Below are positions 43,443-51,946 of a stretch of 64,000 nt of DNA, piece by piece. The stretch's first letter is position 1. Each line of letters starts with the position of its first letter. The notes below the pieces were generated by a model. It made no database searches. It saw only the letters and a list, made by a program, of their open reading frames with translations, and was not told the DNA's origin. Where the stretch lies: NCBI RefSeq assembly GCF_009604425.1, contig NZ_WEGI01000012.1, positions 1 through 64,000 on the forward strand, in the 5' to 3' direction. A program made the translations under genes and the position numbers. Source of the stretch: Nocardia aurantia. GTDB taxonomy: Bacteria; Actinomycetota; Actinomycetes; Mycobacteriales; Mycobacteriaceae.

Positions 43443-44951
43443 TCAGCTCATCGCGGGGACGCGGATGCCCTCCCAGGCGATCCGCCGGGCGGTCTCCGGA
43501 TCCACCTCGACCCGGGCGGGGGCGTCGATGATCCGCGTGGCGCGGCGCTGCTCGGTGTACTGCGGCCAGTTCGGTAGCGGTGCGCCGGTGCGGGCGAACG
43601 ACAGCCAGTTCTGCTGGAACTCGTTCTGTACCGAGAGCCAGCGCCGGTAGCCGCCGGTGGCGCAGAAGCTGCGGCCCACCGCGCTGTCCACGGCCCCGAA
43701 CACCGGGATCAATTCCAGCGCGTGGGTGGCGTTCAGGCCGGCCAGGCGAGCCGCCGGTGGCGCGTAGTCCATCCGGTACATGTAGGTCGGCGCGTACCGG
43801 CTGTGGCCCTGGGCCACCGCGATCGAGGGCCGCCAGAACGTGAAATCGCCGCCCATCCGGACCGCGACCTTCGCCTTCGGATAGCCCGGGTAGGCGGCGA
43901 CGATCCGGTTCTCGTTGTCGTCGCCACAGCGGGCGAGGGCCTGCCGCAGTTGTTCGGGGGTGGTCGGCAGCGACGGATCGAACCGCTTGAACAGCGTCGC
44001 CTCGTCGCGGTTGGTGCCGATGATCAGCGGCACCGCGTGCGCGTCGCCGTCGTCGATGGCCACCAGCGGCGGCCGGGGCAGGAAATCGCCGTCGACGACC
44101 GGCGCGATCGGGAAGCTGCCCGGTTGATGCCGCAACACCTTGCCGAGAACGCGTTCCATCGCGTGCCGCAACTGGTCGGTGCCCACCGACGTCAGTGCCG
44201 ATGCCGCGTCTTCCGGTGCGACATCGAGCTTTTCGAGGACCCGGCGGGCGAATGTGCGGGACTCCACGGTGTTCAGGATCCAGTCCGCGGGGGCGCTCTG
44301 CGCGATGGCCCGATGGAACAGGCCCGCCGCGGCCGGGGTCGCCAGCAGGGTCACCACCGCGTGCGCGCCGGCCGATTCGCCGAAGACGGTGACGTTGCCC
44401 GGATCGCCGCCGAACGCTTCGATGTTGCGCTGCACCCATTCCAGCGCCGCGACCTGATCGCGCAACCCTAGGTTGGAGTCGAAGGGCCGTGCGGCGGTGG
44501 AGAACTCGGTGAAATCGAGATAGCCGAGGGCGCCGAGCCGGTAGTTGATCGAGACCACGATCACGTCGCCGCGCAGTGCCAGCCGGGCACCGGAATACAG
44601 TCGGAGCGAACCGGTTCCGAAGGTGTACCCGCCGCCGTGAATGAACACCAGCACCGGCCGCGGGGTGGGTGACGGGTTCGGCGGCGCGCTGATGTTCAGC
44701 GTCAGGCAGTCCTCGCCGATGGGCAGTACCTGCCGCGGGCCGATCCGCGCGCCGACCCAGTGTTGCGGTGCGACACTGCCGAATTCGGCGGCGTCCCGCA
44801 CGCCGGACCAGGGCTGCACCGGTTGTGGTGCGCGCAAACGCAATTCGCCGATCGGCGGAGCCGCGTAGGGAATGGACCGCCAGCGCAACACGCGGCGGCC
44901 CGCGACACCGCGGACCACGCCGCCGGCGGTGCGGACTTCGGTAGCCACCAT
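43443..44951 (-). CDS. Type B carboxylesterase
   Basis: 502 residues, alpha/beta hydrolase. FIHGGGYTFGTGS is the oxyanion region, VTVFGESAGAHAVVTLLATP contains the nucleophile Ser and NATHALELIPVFG the catalytic His; the acidic residue is expected in the EATLFKRFDP region. N-terminal GRRVLRWRSIPYAAPPIGEL is the family signature. No signal peptide, so probably cytoplasmic. Hydrolyses carboxylic esters; natural substrate unknown. Confidence 0.92.
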   Translation of the reverse strand: MVATEVRTAGGVVRGVAGRRVLRWRSIPYAAPPIGELRLRAPQPVQPWSGVRDAAEFGSVAPQHWVGARIGPRQVLPIGEDCLTLNISAPPNPSPTPRPVLVFIHGGGYTFGTGSLRLYSGARLALRGDVIVVSINYRLGALGYLDFTEFSTAARPFDSNLGLRDQVAALEWVQRNIEAFGGDPGNVTVFGESAGAHAVVTLLATPAAAGLFHRAIAQSAPADWILNTVESRTFARRVLEKLDVAPEDAASALTSVGTDQLRHAMERVLGKVLRHQPGSFPIAPVVDGDFLPRPPLVAIDDGDAHAVPLIIGTNRDEATLFKRFDPSLPTTPEQLRQALARCGDDNENRIVAAYPGYPKAKVAVRMGGDFTFWRPSIAVAQGHSRYAPTYMYRMDYAPPAARLAGLNATHALELIPVFGAVDSAVGRSFCATGGYRRWLSVQNEFQQNWLSFARTGAPLPNWPQYTEQRRATRIIDAPARVEVDPETARRIAWEGIRVPAMS

Positions 44952-44967
44952 CCCCCGATGGTAACTG

Positions 44968-45213
44968 TTACTGCAGGTATCCCTCGACCTGCTTGGCGGA
45001 GTTGGCCTGGGCCTCGTCCGGGTCCGTGCCCTGGTCGAGCCGGGCGCGGCGCTGACGCAGCAGGTCCCAGCACTGATCCAGCGCGACCTCGAGCTCCGCG
45101 AGGCGGGCCCGCTCCTGCTCCGGATCGAGCTGCCCGGACCCGGCCTTGGTCCGGAGCGCGTGCTCCTGGGCCACCAGATCCTGAATCCGCGCGAGTACGT
45201 CCTGTTCGGTCAT
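44968..45213 (-). CDS. DUF2630 family protein
   Basis: 81 residues, all helical: EQDVLARIQDLVAQEHALR, ERARLAELEVALDQCWDLLR, QRRARLDQGTDPDEAQ. This is the small actinobacterial DUF2630 family, a predicted antiparallel coiled coil of unknown role. ATG 45213 preferred; an ATG three codons upstream is possible. 16 nt upstream of the esterase start in the same direction, so the two may be co-transcribed. Confidence 0.85.
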   Translation of the reverse strand: MTEQDVLARIQDLVAQEHALRTKAGSGQLDPEQERARLAELEVALDQCWDLLRQRRARLDQGTDPDEAQANSAKQVEGYLQ

Positions 45214-45256
45214 GCGGACCATGCTACGACCGTGGTGTCCACGGATCCCGGCGCGC

Positions 45257-46630
45257 CTACCGTGCCGTCAGGCACTCCACCGCGATCCGCACCGCGACCG
45301 CCAGTTCCTCGCGCGGCAGCGCCGCGTAACCCAGCGCGATCCCGAAGTGCTGCTGCGGCCCGGAATGGTGCCGGGCCAGGCCGTCGAGGTGGACGCCGCG
45401 CCGATGGGCGGCCGCGGTCACCCGCTGTTCGTCGGCGGTCGAGGGCAGCGGCACCACGACGTGCGAGCCGGCGTCGTCGCCCACCACCTCCAGGCCGTGC
45501 AGGCGCAGTTCGCCGACCACCAGGGCCCGGCGGTCGGGCATCGCGCGGCGTAGTCGCCGCAGGTGCCGGGCCAGGTCGCCGTTGTGGGCCAGTTCGACCA
45601 CCACCTGCTGACCGGCCGGCGCCGGTCCGGTGCCGGTGGATTCGCGATGGGAGAGCACCGATTTCGCGATGTCGGGGGGCGCGACGAGCCAGCCCGCGCC
45701 CAGGACCGGCGAGAGGATCTTGGAGGTGGTGCCCAAGTGGACCACCACGTCGGGGGCCAGGGTGGCCAGCAGCGGCAGCGGCTCGCTGTCGTAGCGCAAC
45801 TCGCCGTCGTAGTCGTCCTCGATGACCAGGGCGCCGTGCCGGCGGGCGAACTCGATCAGCTCGGTGCGGCGCTGGGCCGGCATCCGGCTGCCCAGCGGAA
45901 ATTGATGGGCCGGAGTGCAATACACGGCTTTGATGTCCGGCGGCAGCAGATCGACGCGGAGCCCGTCGCCGTCCACCGGGATCGGCAGGACCCGGGCCCC
46001 CGCGGCCCGCAGGGCGCCCACGGCCCGCTGATAACCGGGATCCTCCACGGCGACCCGGTCACCGGGCCGCAGCCCCACGGCCGCCAGTTCGCCGACCGCC
46101 GCACTGCTGCCCGCGGTGGCGAGTACCACGGTGTTGCTGCCCGCCGACAGCCCGCGATGCCGCAGCAGATGTTCGGCGACCGCGGCCCGGTACTCCGGAT
46201 CGCCCGCGCGATCCTTGCGCACCACCGGACTGCGATGACCCGCGGACCACCAGGCGCGGCGCCACGCGGCCCGGTCGATGACCTCCACGCACGGCGCGCC
46301 CGGGCCGAGGTCGAGCAGATCCGCGAGCGTGACCTCGTCCGCCTCCGATGGTTGCTCGACGGTCGCCGCGGGTGCGGAGGTGAGGAAGGTGCCGGAACCG
46401 CGGCGGCTGGTCAGCCAGCCCTCGGCATGCAACTGGTCGTAGGCCGCGGTCACCACCGTGCGACTGACGCCGAGCCTGGTCGCCAGGGTCCGGGAGGACA
46501 TCAAGCGGTCACCGGCGCGCAGCCGCCCGATGGCGGCGGCGGACCGCACTCCGTCGGCGATCTGTACCGACAGCGGGGTGTTCGCGCTACGGTCGAGCGT
46601 GATCGGCACGTCGTCCCAGGGATCGCTCAT
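45257..46630 (-). CDS. MocR/PdxR-family regulator (GntR helix-turn-helix fused to aminotransferase fold)
   Basis: 457 residues. N-terminal winged helix of GntR type (LSVQIADGVRSAAAIGRLRA, SSRTLATRLGVSRTVVTAAY, about 20-85) and a fold-type I PLP domain (about 110-457) with the PLP-binding Lys in LGTTSKILSPVLGAGWL and YCTPAHQFPLGSRM. PdxR members sense PLP and activate vitamin B6 genes; others control different pathways. The divergent partner at 46701 has a PNPOx-type fold, which supports a B6- or flavin-linked role. Confidence 0.9.
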   Translation of the reverse strand: MSDPWDDVPITLDRSANTPLSVQIADGVRSAAAIGRLRAGDRLMSSRTLATRLGVSRTVVTAAYDQLHAEGWLTSRRGSGTFLTSAPAATVEQPSEADEVTLADLLDLGPGAPCVEVIDRAAWRRAWWSAGHRSPVVRKDRAGDPEYRAAVAEHLLRHRGLSAGSNTVVLATAGSSAAVGELAAVGLRPGDRVAVEDPGYQRAVGALRAAGARVLPIPVDGDGLRVDLLPPDIKAVYCTPAHQFPLGSRMPAQRRTELIEFARRHGALVIEDDYDGELRYDSEPLPLLATLAPDVVVHLGTTSKILSPVLGAGWLVAPPDIAKSVLSHRESTGTGPAPAGQQVVVELAHNGDLARHLRRLRRAMPDRRALVVGELRLHGLEVVGDDAGSHVVVPLPSTADEQRVTAAAHRRGVHLDGLARHHSGPQQHFGIALGYAALPREELAVAVRIAVECLTAR

Positions 46631-46683
46631 GGAAGTGGACCTTCGTATTTGCTGAGAATTGGCTCTTTTGCAGTCCCATTGGA

Positions 46684-46696
46684 CCACACATTGTGG
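46684..46696. promoter_or_regulatory. Palindrome in the MocR/flavin-protein divergent promoter
   Basis: CCACA-CAT-TGTGG, a perfect 5-3-5 inverted repeat, ends 4 nt before the start codon of the 46701 gene. MocR regulators bind repeats in such divergent regions; here the position would allow autoregulation and control of the partner. Confidence 0.4.
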
Positions 46697-46700
46697 ACAT

Positions 46701-47387
46701 ATGACCGAGTCACCTGTGTCCCGTCCTCCGCTCTCGCCGACCCCGCGCAGCACCGTCACGCGCTATCGTGACCGCTCCGCCACCGATCGCGCCGCCCTGG
46801 ACGCGGTCCTCGATGCCGCGCTCCTCTGCCACCTCGGAGTGGTCCTGCACGGCGCGCCGGTGGTCCTCCCCACCATCTTCGGCCGCTCGGGCGACACCCT
46901 CTACCTGCACGGGTCCACCGGCGCCGGAAATCTGCGCGCGGCGATGACCGGCGACGTGTCGGTGGCGGTCACAGTGGTCGACGGGCTGGTGTACGCGCGG
47001 TCGGCCATGCACTTCTCGATGAACTACCGGTCGGCGGTGATCCACGGCCGGCCGGTCGAGGTCACCGACCCGGACGAGCGGCTGCACGCCCTGCGCACCG
47101 TCGTCGAACACGCCGCCCCCGGCGCCTGGGACACCGTCCGCCCGCCGAGCCGCAAGGAACTCGCCGCGACGCTGGTCCTGTCCCTCGATCTCACCGAGGC
47201 GTCGGTGAAGGCTCGTTCCGGCGGTCCCGGCGACGACGCCGACGACCTGGACGGACCGGCGTGGGCGGGCGTGCTGCCGCTGCGGCAGGTGTGGGAGCCG
47301 CCGATCCCGTCCGCCGATCTGGCCGCCGGGATCGAGACCCCGGACCACGTGCTGGTCCGGGTGCCGGCGCGGGCGCCGGTCGCCTGA
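46701..47387 (+). CDS. Pyridoxamine 5'-phosphate oxidase-fold (flavin-binding) protein
   Basis: 228 residues. Split-barrel fold of the PNPOx/FMN-binding class: ALLCHLGVVLHGAPVVLPTI, GDTLYLHGSTGAGNLRAAM, VSVAVTVVDGLVYARSAM, HFSMNYRSAVIHGRPVEV. This is the pattern of the small nitroimidazole-type or NimA-like flavin proteins rather than true PdxH. Divergent from the MocR regulator, 70 nt between starts, and probably its target. Confidence 0.85.
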   Translation: MTESPVSRPPLSPTPRSTVTRYRDRSATDRAALDAVLDAALLCHLGVVLHGAPVVLPTIFGRSGDTLYLHGSTGAGNLRAAMTGDVSVAVTVVDGLVYARSAMHFSMNYRSAVIHGRPVEVTDPDERLHALRTVVEHAAPGAWDTVRPPSRKELAATLVLSLDLTEASVKARSGGPGDDADDLDGPAWAGVLPLRQVWEPPIPSADLAAGIETPDHVLVRVPARAPVA

Positions 47388-47544
47388 CCGGCTATCGGAT
47401 GGGGCAGGTTGTCCCGCAGGAGTTCTCGGCCAGGTCGGGCCTACGGCCGGACCGGGCGCCGCCGCGGATTCGTGCACTGTCCTGTCGTGCAACCGATTCC
47501 GTCATCGGATGGTGACGCGGCTTGCCGCAACGCGGGCACGGTCG

Positions 47545-49236
47545 TCACCATTCGGTGGCGGTGAGGCCCAGACCCGAGAGTGTGGCGCGGGCACCGGCCG
47601 CCGGCCCGGAACGGGACGGAAACAACGCCGGGTCGAGCGCGACGAGGGCGAGTGTGTAGGTGTCGCCCAGGCGGGACAGGTAGGCCGACAGCCTTGTGCG
47701 GGGCAGGGTTTCGGGTCGCAGGCCCGGATGGATCGCCCGGGCGGCCACACCCCGGCACCGGTGCTGGCCCAGCCATCGCAGCGAGTCGGGAAGTACGCCG
47801 AGATTGGAGCAGAGGATGTCGCGTTCGCCCGCGCCACGGGACAGGCGGTACGCCAGTCGATCCGGGACCACCTGCAGGATCTCCTCGGGCAGGCCGCCGG
47901 GCCCGGTCATCCGGCGCTCGTAGGCGGCACGGCATTTCGCCCGCACCGTGGCAGGGGTGTCGGCGCGGGTGATCGCCACCTCGGTGACCGACAGATCGTT
48001 GTCCACTCGGGGCTCGTCACGGGTATCGACCGGGACGCTCGCGGTGATCGTCGGCTCGGGGAAACCGCTGTACCACAACATCTTCGCGACGACATGGACG
48101 AACAGGCTGTTCGCCGTGCCGCCGGATTCGGCGGTGACACGGTCCCATTCGGCGGCCGGGACCGTCACGACCGCGTCGTTTGTAGCGACCAGCGCTGTGG
48201 ACGTTCGTACGTCGGGCGCGGCCGGGGCGGAAGGGATGCCCCGGCGCAGCGCCGCGATCGTGCCCCCCAGCACGATCGACCACTGGCGTCGCGCATCCGC
48301 CCAATCGGACTGCCCGGCAGCGACTTCGAGTTTCCGGTAGTCCTCGGGCTGTGCGCCCGTGGTCGTGGCCGGTTCGGATGCGCCTGAGGGGGTGGCGGGG
48401 CTGGGAGTGGCTGGGGCTTCGTCCGGTTCGGGTGCGGTTGTGGGAGCGGCAAAGCTGGGAGTGGCTGGGGCTTCGTCCGGTTCGGGTGCGGTTGTGGGAG
48501 CGGCAAAGCTGGGAGTGGCTGGGGCTCCGTCCGGTTCGGGTGCGGTTGTGGGGGCGGCAGGGTTGGGAGTGGCTGGGGCGGCGTCCGGTTCGGGTGTGGT
48601 TGTGGTTACCGGCGAGGTGGATGCGATCGTAGTTGCGGCAGGACCGGATTCGCTGGCCATGGCGATCGGGTCGGATGTGCCTGGGGCGAAGGCCGGCGTG
48701 GATGCACCGTCGGTAACCGGACGGCGGGATGCGCTGGAGGTCGCGGCAGGGAGGGATGCGTCCGCGGCTGGACCGGCGGTGGATTCGGTTATGGCCGCGT
48801 CGATCGCGTAAATGAGTCCGCGGCCGTCGGCCAGGACGTGTGAACAGGTCAAGGAGACGGCGGTGCCGCCGTCGTCGACCGGTGTCGCCGCCAGTCGCCA
48901 GCCCGGACCGTATTCCGGATCCAGGTCGGCTCCTTGGGTATTCGCCCAGTCGAGCAGTGTGCTCGCGGAGACGGGCGTAGGTGCGACAGTCAGTGGGTGT
49001 GCGGCCACGGTCGGTTGCCACCGCCGTCGCGCGCCGGGCACCCGGGCGCGAATCACGCGCCGTCCCAGTGGACCTCGGCGCAAGGCCTCGTACACCCGCT
49101 CGAGGAGTTCGGGTTCCACCGGATCATCGGTCCGCCACACCCCTTGCAGCACAATCGGTGTGCCCATGCCCCGATGCGTGCGGAGGAAGATCTCGTCGAC
49201 CACACCGAGCCGATCCACCCGACCTCGCTCACTCAT
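47545..49236 (-). CDS. Condensation-domain-like acyltransferase with an internal Pro/Ala/Thr repeat
   Basis: 563 residues. Begins MSERGRVDRLGVVDEIFLRT; SLTCSHVLADGRGLIYAID carries the H-x3-DG active-site pattern of condensation/PapA-type acyltransferases (HxxxD), and the C-terminal half (SNLGVLPDSLRWLG) is the N-x-G structural stretch of that fold. The two halves are separated by a low-complexity insert of about 170 residues (residues 180-345) coded by a minisatellite. Such enzymes join acyl groups to alcohols, as in mycobacterial lipids. Donor and acceptor unknown. Confidence 0.72.
   Translation of the reverse strand: MSERGRVDRLGVVDEIFLRTHRGMGTPIVLQGVWRTDDPVEPELLERVYEALRRGPLGRRVIRARVPGARRRWQPTVAAHPLTVAPTPVSASTLLDWANTQGADLDPEYGPGWRLAATPVDDGGTAVSLTCSHVLADGRGLIYAIDAAITESTAGPAADASLPAATSSASRRPVTDGASTPAFAPGTSDPIAMASESGPAATTIASTSPVTTTTPEPDAAPATPNPAAPTTAPEPDGAPATPSFAAPTTAPEPDEAPATPSFAAPTTAPEPDEAPATPSPATPSGASEPATTTGAQPEDYRKLEVAAGQSDWADARRQWSIVLGGTIAALRRGIPSAPAAPDVRTSTALVATNDAVVTVPAAEWDRVTAESGGTANSLFVHVVAKMLWYSGFPEPTITASVPVDTRDEPRVDNDLSVTEVAITRADTPATVRAKCRAAYERRMTGPGGLPEEILQVVPDRLAYRLSRGAGERDILCSNLGVLPDSLRWLGQHRCRGVAARAIHPGLRPETLPRTRLSAYLSRLGDTYTLALVALDPALFPSRSGPAAGARATLSGLGLTATEW
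48403..48605 (-). repeat. 54-nt tandem repeat inside the acyltransferase gene
   Basis: Nearly four copies with a period of 54 nt (units starting at 48403, 48457, 48511, 48565), each coding an 18-residue unit of the type PEPDEAPATPSFAAPTTA. The first two units are almost identical, so the array is recent or kept even by recombination. It is in frame, so copy number can change without breaking the gene. Confidence 0.9.
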
Positions 49237-49841
49237 CCGCGCCGCCCAGTCCGTCTGTTGCGGGACAACGGCATCCGGCCCAGCGATGTTCGCCGAGTGC
49301 GCGGTTCGGCCTCGTCGGAATCCGGCTCGGGTCGATCGCCGGAATGCGGTTCGGTGGTCCGGCTCGGAGCCGGCGACGCAGCCGCGCTGCCCCGGGCATC
49401 CGGGCGTATACCTGAATTCCGCAGTCGGCAACCGTGCCGAGTCGTGGGGAACGCTGTGCAAGCCGACGCGAGCGCGCGGGAACCAGCCGCGCGGTCACGT
49501 GAAGCCGCGTTGTGTGGAGCCGAGCGATGGCGGGCACGAGGTCATAGTGCCCGATTCCGATCAGACCCGGCGGCCGCCCCGCCCGGCGCCGGGGCCGGGG
49601 CCGAAGCGATGTGGGCCGAATGCCGAGCTATGCAGATCACTTTCCGGCGAACCTGCGGCCGCACCGATTTCCGCGGCGTACGTCGTTCCGAAGGTGGCAA
49701 CCGGATTCCATCGGATCGTGCGGGGCGGTGTGCGCGTGGTCGGGAGCTGCCGTGCTCGAGCGGCGCCGAGCGAGCCGCTCGCTCGCTCGAGCGGCGCCGA
49801 GCGAGCGGTGGCAAGGGATGTGGTCTTCGTGCCCGATCGGA
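49237..49841. other. Intergenic region between crotonase and acyltransferase genes
   Basis: 605 nt without a convincing gene. It holds the repeated hairpin at 49754-49805, just beyond the crotonase stop, and the promoter/leader of the acyltransferase gene. Confidence 0.4.
49754..49805 (-). repeat. Duplicated 22-nt GC-rich element with hairpin
   Basis: Two identical 22-nt copies (49754-49775 and 49784-49805) are separated by 8 nt. Between them CGAGCGAG (49767-49774) pairs with CTCGCTCG (49778-49785) to form a hairpin 37-88 nt beyond the crotonase stop, likely a terminator. Confidence 0.6.
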
Positions 49842-51152
49842 TCAGGCGGGGCGTCCGCCGCGTCCGGCGCCGGCGGCGAAGCGGCGGGCGCCGGCGAGGG
49901 CGCCTTCGGCGTCCGCCAGTGCCGAGATGCCGTGGCGTAGTTCGTTCCGGATCGCGGCCGGCTCGTCCTTGCCGACCGCTTCCAGGGCGGACAGGCGGTC
50001 CGAGCGCATGCAGGTCTGTGGCAGGGTGGCCAGATCGGCGGCGAGATCCTCTGCGGCGCTTCGGGATTCGCCGTCGGGTACCACGCGGTTCACCAGGCCC
50101 ATCTGCAATGCCTCGGTGGCGCCGACCGCCCGGCCGGTGAGGATCATGTCCATCGCGCGGCCCTCGCCGACGATGCGGGGCAGCCGGACGGTGCCGCCGT
50201 CGATCAGCGGAACACCCCAGCGGCGGCAGAACACGCCGAAGGTGCTGTCCTGCTCGGCGACTCGCAGATCGCACCAGAGCGCCAACTCCAGGCCGCCGGC
50301 CACCGCGTAACCGGAGACGGCGGCGATGACCGGTTTGGACAGCCGCATCCGGGTCGGGCCCATCGGGCCGTCACCGTCCTCGGCCACCCGGTTGGACTGT
50401 TCGGTGCCTATCGCCTTCAGGTCGGCGCCGGCGCAGAAAGTGCCACCGGCTCCCCACAGCACCGCGACCGCGGCGTCCGGGTCGGCGTCGAATTCCCGGA
50501 AGGCGTCGGCCAGCGCCCGGGCAGTCGGTCCGTCGACGGCGTTGCGCGCTTGCGGACGATCGAGGACGACCGTGAACACTGGGCCGTTGCGTTCGATGCG
50601 CACACTGGGGGTCTCGGCGTCCGCGGAGCCAGGTCGCGCCGCCGCCGGGCCGGTGCCGGCGGAGCTGGGCCGGGCCACCGCCGGATCGGCATCGGTAGGG
50701 CCGAGTCGTGCCGCCGCCGGGCCGGCACTGGTAGGGCCGGGCCGTACCGCCGCTGGGCCGGTGCCGGTAGAGCCGGGCCGTACCGCCGCCGGATCGGCAC
50801 CGGTAGGGCCGGGCCGTACCGCCGCCGGATCGGCACCGGTAGGGCCGGGTCGCGCCGCCGCCGGATCGGCATCGGTAGGGCCGGGTCGCGCCGCCGCTGG
50901 GCCGGTATTGGTAAGGCCGGGTCGCGCCGCCGCCGGGCCGGTGCCGGCGGAGCTGGGTCGCGCCGCCGCCGGATCGGTGTCGGTAGGGCCGGGTGGCGTC
51001 GCCGCCTGGTCGTCGGCGGTGCCGGGTTCATCGGATGGGTGGGTGGATCCGGTCGTGGCGGGGTCGTGCGGCTCGCGGTCGCGGGCCCGGCCGGGGGCGG
51101 CCGGGAATTCGTGCCGACGCTCCGCGGCCGCTTCCGGCCTCTGATCGCTCAC
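49842..51152 (-). CDS. Enoyl-CoA hydratase/isomerase family protein with a repetitive N-terminal extension
   Basis: 436 residues. The crotonase domain covers about 185-436: VVLDRPQARNAVDGPTARAL, GGTFCAGADLKAIG (oxyanion hole), AVSGYAVAGGLELALWCDLR, FGVFCRRWGVPLIDGGTVRL with the second catalytic region. The N-terminal 170 residues are a low-complexity Gly/Pro/Ala linker made of 12-residue repeats. Hydrates or isomerizes enoyl-CoA; the neighbouring acyl-CoA dehydrogenase suggests fatty-acid use. GTG 51152 preferred since AAGGGGA lies 7 nt upstream. Confidence 0.85.
   Translation of the reverse strand: MSDQRPEAAAERRHEFPAAPGRARDREPHDPATTGSTHPSDEPGTADDQAATPPGPTDTDPAAARPSSAGTGPAAARPGLTNTGPAAARPGPTDADPAAARPGPTGADPAAVRPGPTGADPAAVRPGSTGTGPAAVRPGPTSAGPAAARLGPTDADPAVARPSSAGTGPAAARPGSADAETPSVRIERNGPVFTVVLDRPQARNAVDGPTARALADAFREFDADPDAAVAVLWGAGGTFCAGADLKAIGTEQSNRVAEDGDGPMGPTRMRLSKPVIAAVSGYAVAGGLELALWCDLRVAEQDSTFGVFCRRWGVPLIDGGTVRLPRIVGEGRAMDMILTGRAVGATEALQMGLVNRVVPDGESRSAAEDLAADLATLPQTCMRSDRLSALEAVGKDEPAAIRNELRHGISALADAEGALAGARRFAAGAGRGGRPA
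50632..50991 (-). repeat. 36-nt tandem repeat inside the crotonase gene
   Basis: Ten in-frame copies of a 36-nt unit coding a 12-residue unit such as GPTDADPAAARP. Units differ at a few positions but two neighbours are identical. The array makes a long flexible linker ahead of the enzyme. Confidence 0.88.
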
Positions 51153-51265
51153 GCACGTCCCCTTTGCCGGTTCGGCGCCCGCGGCCACTGCCCGGGCCTT
51201 CCGGATCGACCATACGTCGTGTTCCGGGCCTTGCGTCAAGAAATGAATTGATGTTCACTACTTGT

Positions 51266-51937
51266 ATGGCATATCGCCGGACCCCCGCCGTGCAGGCTCG
51301 TCTCGACGCGCAGCAGCAGCAGATCGTGCGTGCGGCGGTGTCGGTGCTCGCCCGGTCCGGCTACGCCGGGCTGTCGATGGCCGCGGTCGCGGCGGAGGCC
51401 GGGGTGGCCACCGGCACCGTCTACGGCCACTTCGCGGGCAAGTCCGACCTGGTGGGCGCGGTGTTCCGGCAGGTGGTCGAGCGGGAGGTGGCGGTGGTGT
51501 CCGTGGTCACCGCCGAGGGGGCCGCGGTGGAGCGGCTGATCGCCGGGGTCGAGACCTTCGCCGGCCGCGCGCTGAAGAATCCGCGGCTGGCCTACGCGAT
51601 GCTCGCCGAGCCGGTCGATGCCGCGGTCGACGCGCAGCGGCTGCACTACCGCCAGGTGTTCGCGCAGAGCTTCGAGGCGGCCATCCGCGCCGGGATGGCC
51701 GACGGCGACATCGCCGGTCAGGACCCGTGGATCAGCGCGGCGGCGCTGGTCGGCGCCATCGCCGAGGTGATGGTCGGCCCGCTGTCGCAACGATCCGACG
51801 ACGATCCGGACTCGGCGGGCGCCGACCGGGTCGTGGCCGAGATGGTCGCTTTCGCCCTGCGCGCGGTCGGCGCGACGGGATCCGGCGAGTACGAGCGAAT
51901 CGCTCCGGGGCGCGCGCGGCCCGGGCACGACCGATAG
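51266..51937 (+). CDS. TetR-family transcriptional regulator
   Basis: 223 residues. Helix-turn-helix: QQQQIVRAAVSVLARSGYAG, SMAAVAAEAGVATGTVYGHF. The C-terminal part (NPRLAYAMLAEPVDAAVDAQRL, WISAAALVGAIAEVMVGPLS) is the ligand-binding domain of acyl-CoA or lipid-linked regulators. It overlaps no gene but ends 9 nt before the acyl-CoA dehydrogenase start, so both form an operon, and it diverges from the crotonase. ATG 51251 is an alternative start. Confidence 0.88.
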   Translation: MAYRRTPAVQARLDAQQQQIVRAAVSVLARSGYAGLSMAAVAAEAGVATGTVYGHFAGKSDLVGAVFRQVVEREVAVVSVVTAEGAAVERLIAGVETFAGRALKNPRLAYAMLAEPVDAAVDAQRLHYRQVFAQSFEAAIRAGMADGDIAGQDPWISAAALVGAIAEVMVGPLSQRSDDDPDSAGADRVVAEMVAFALRAVGATGSGEYERIAPGRARPGHDR

Positions 51938-51946
51938 GAGGCAAGG

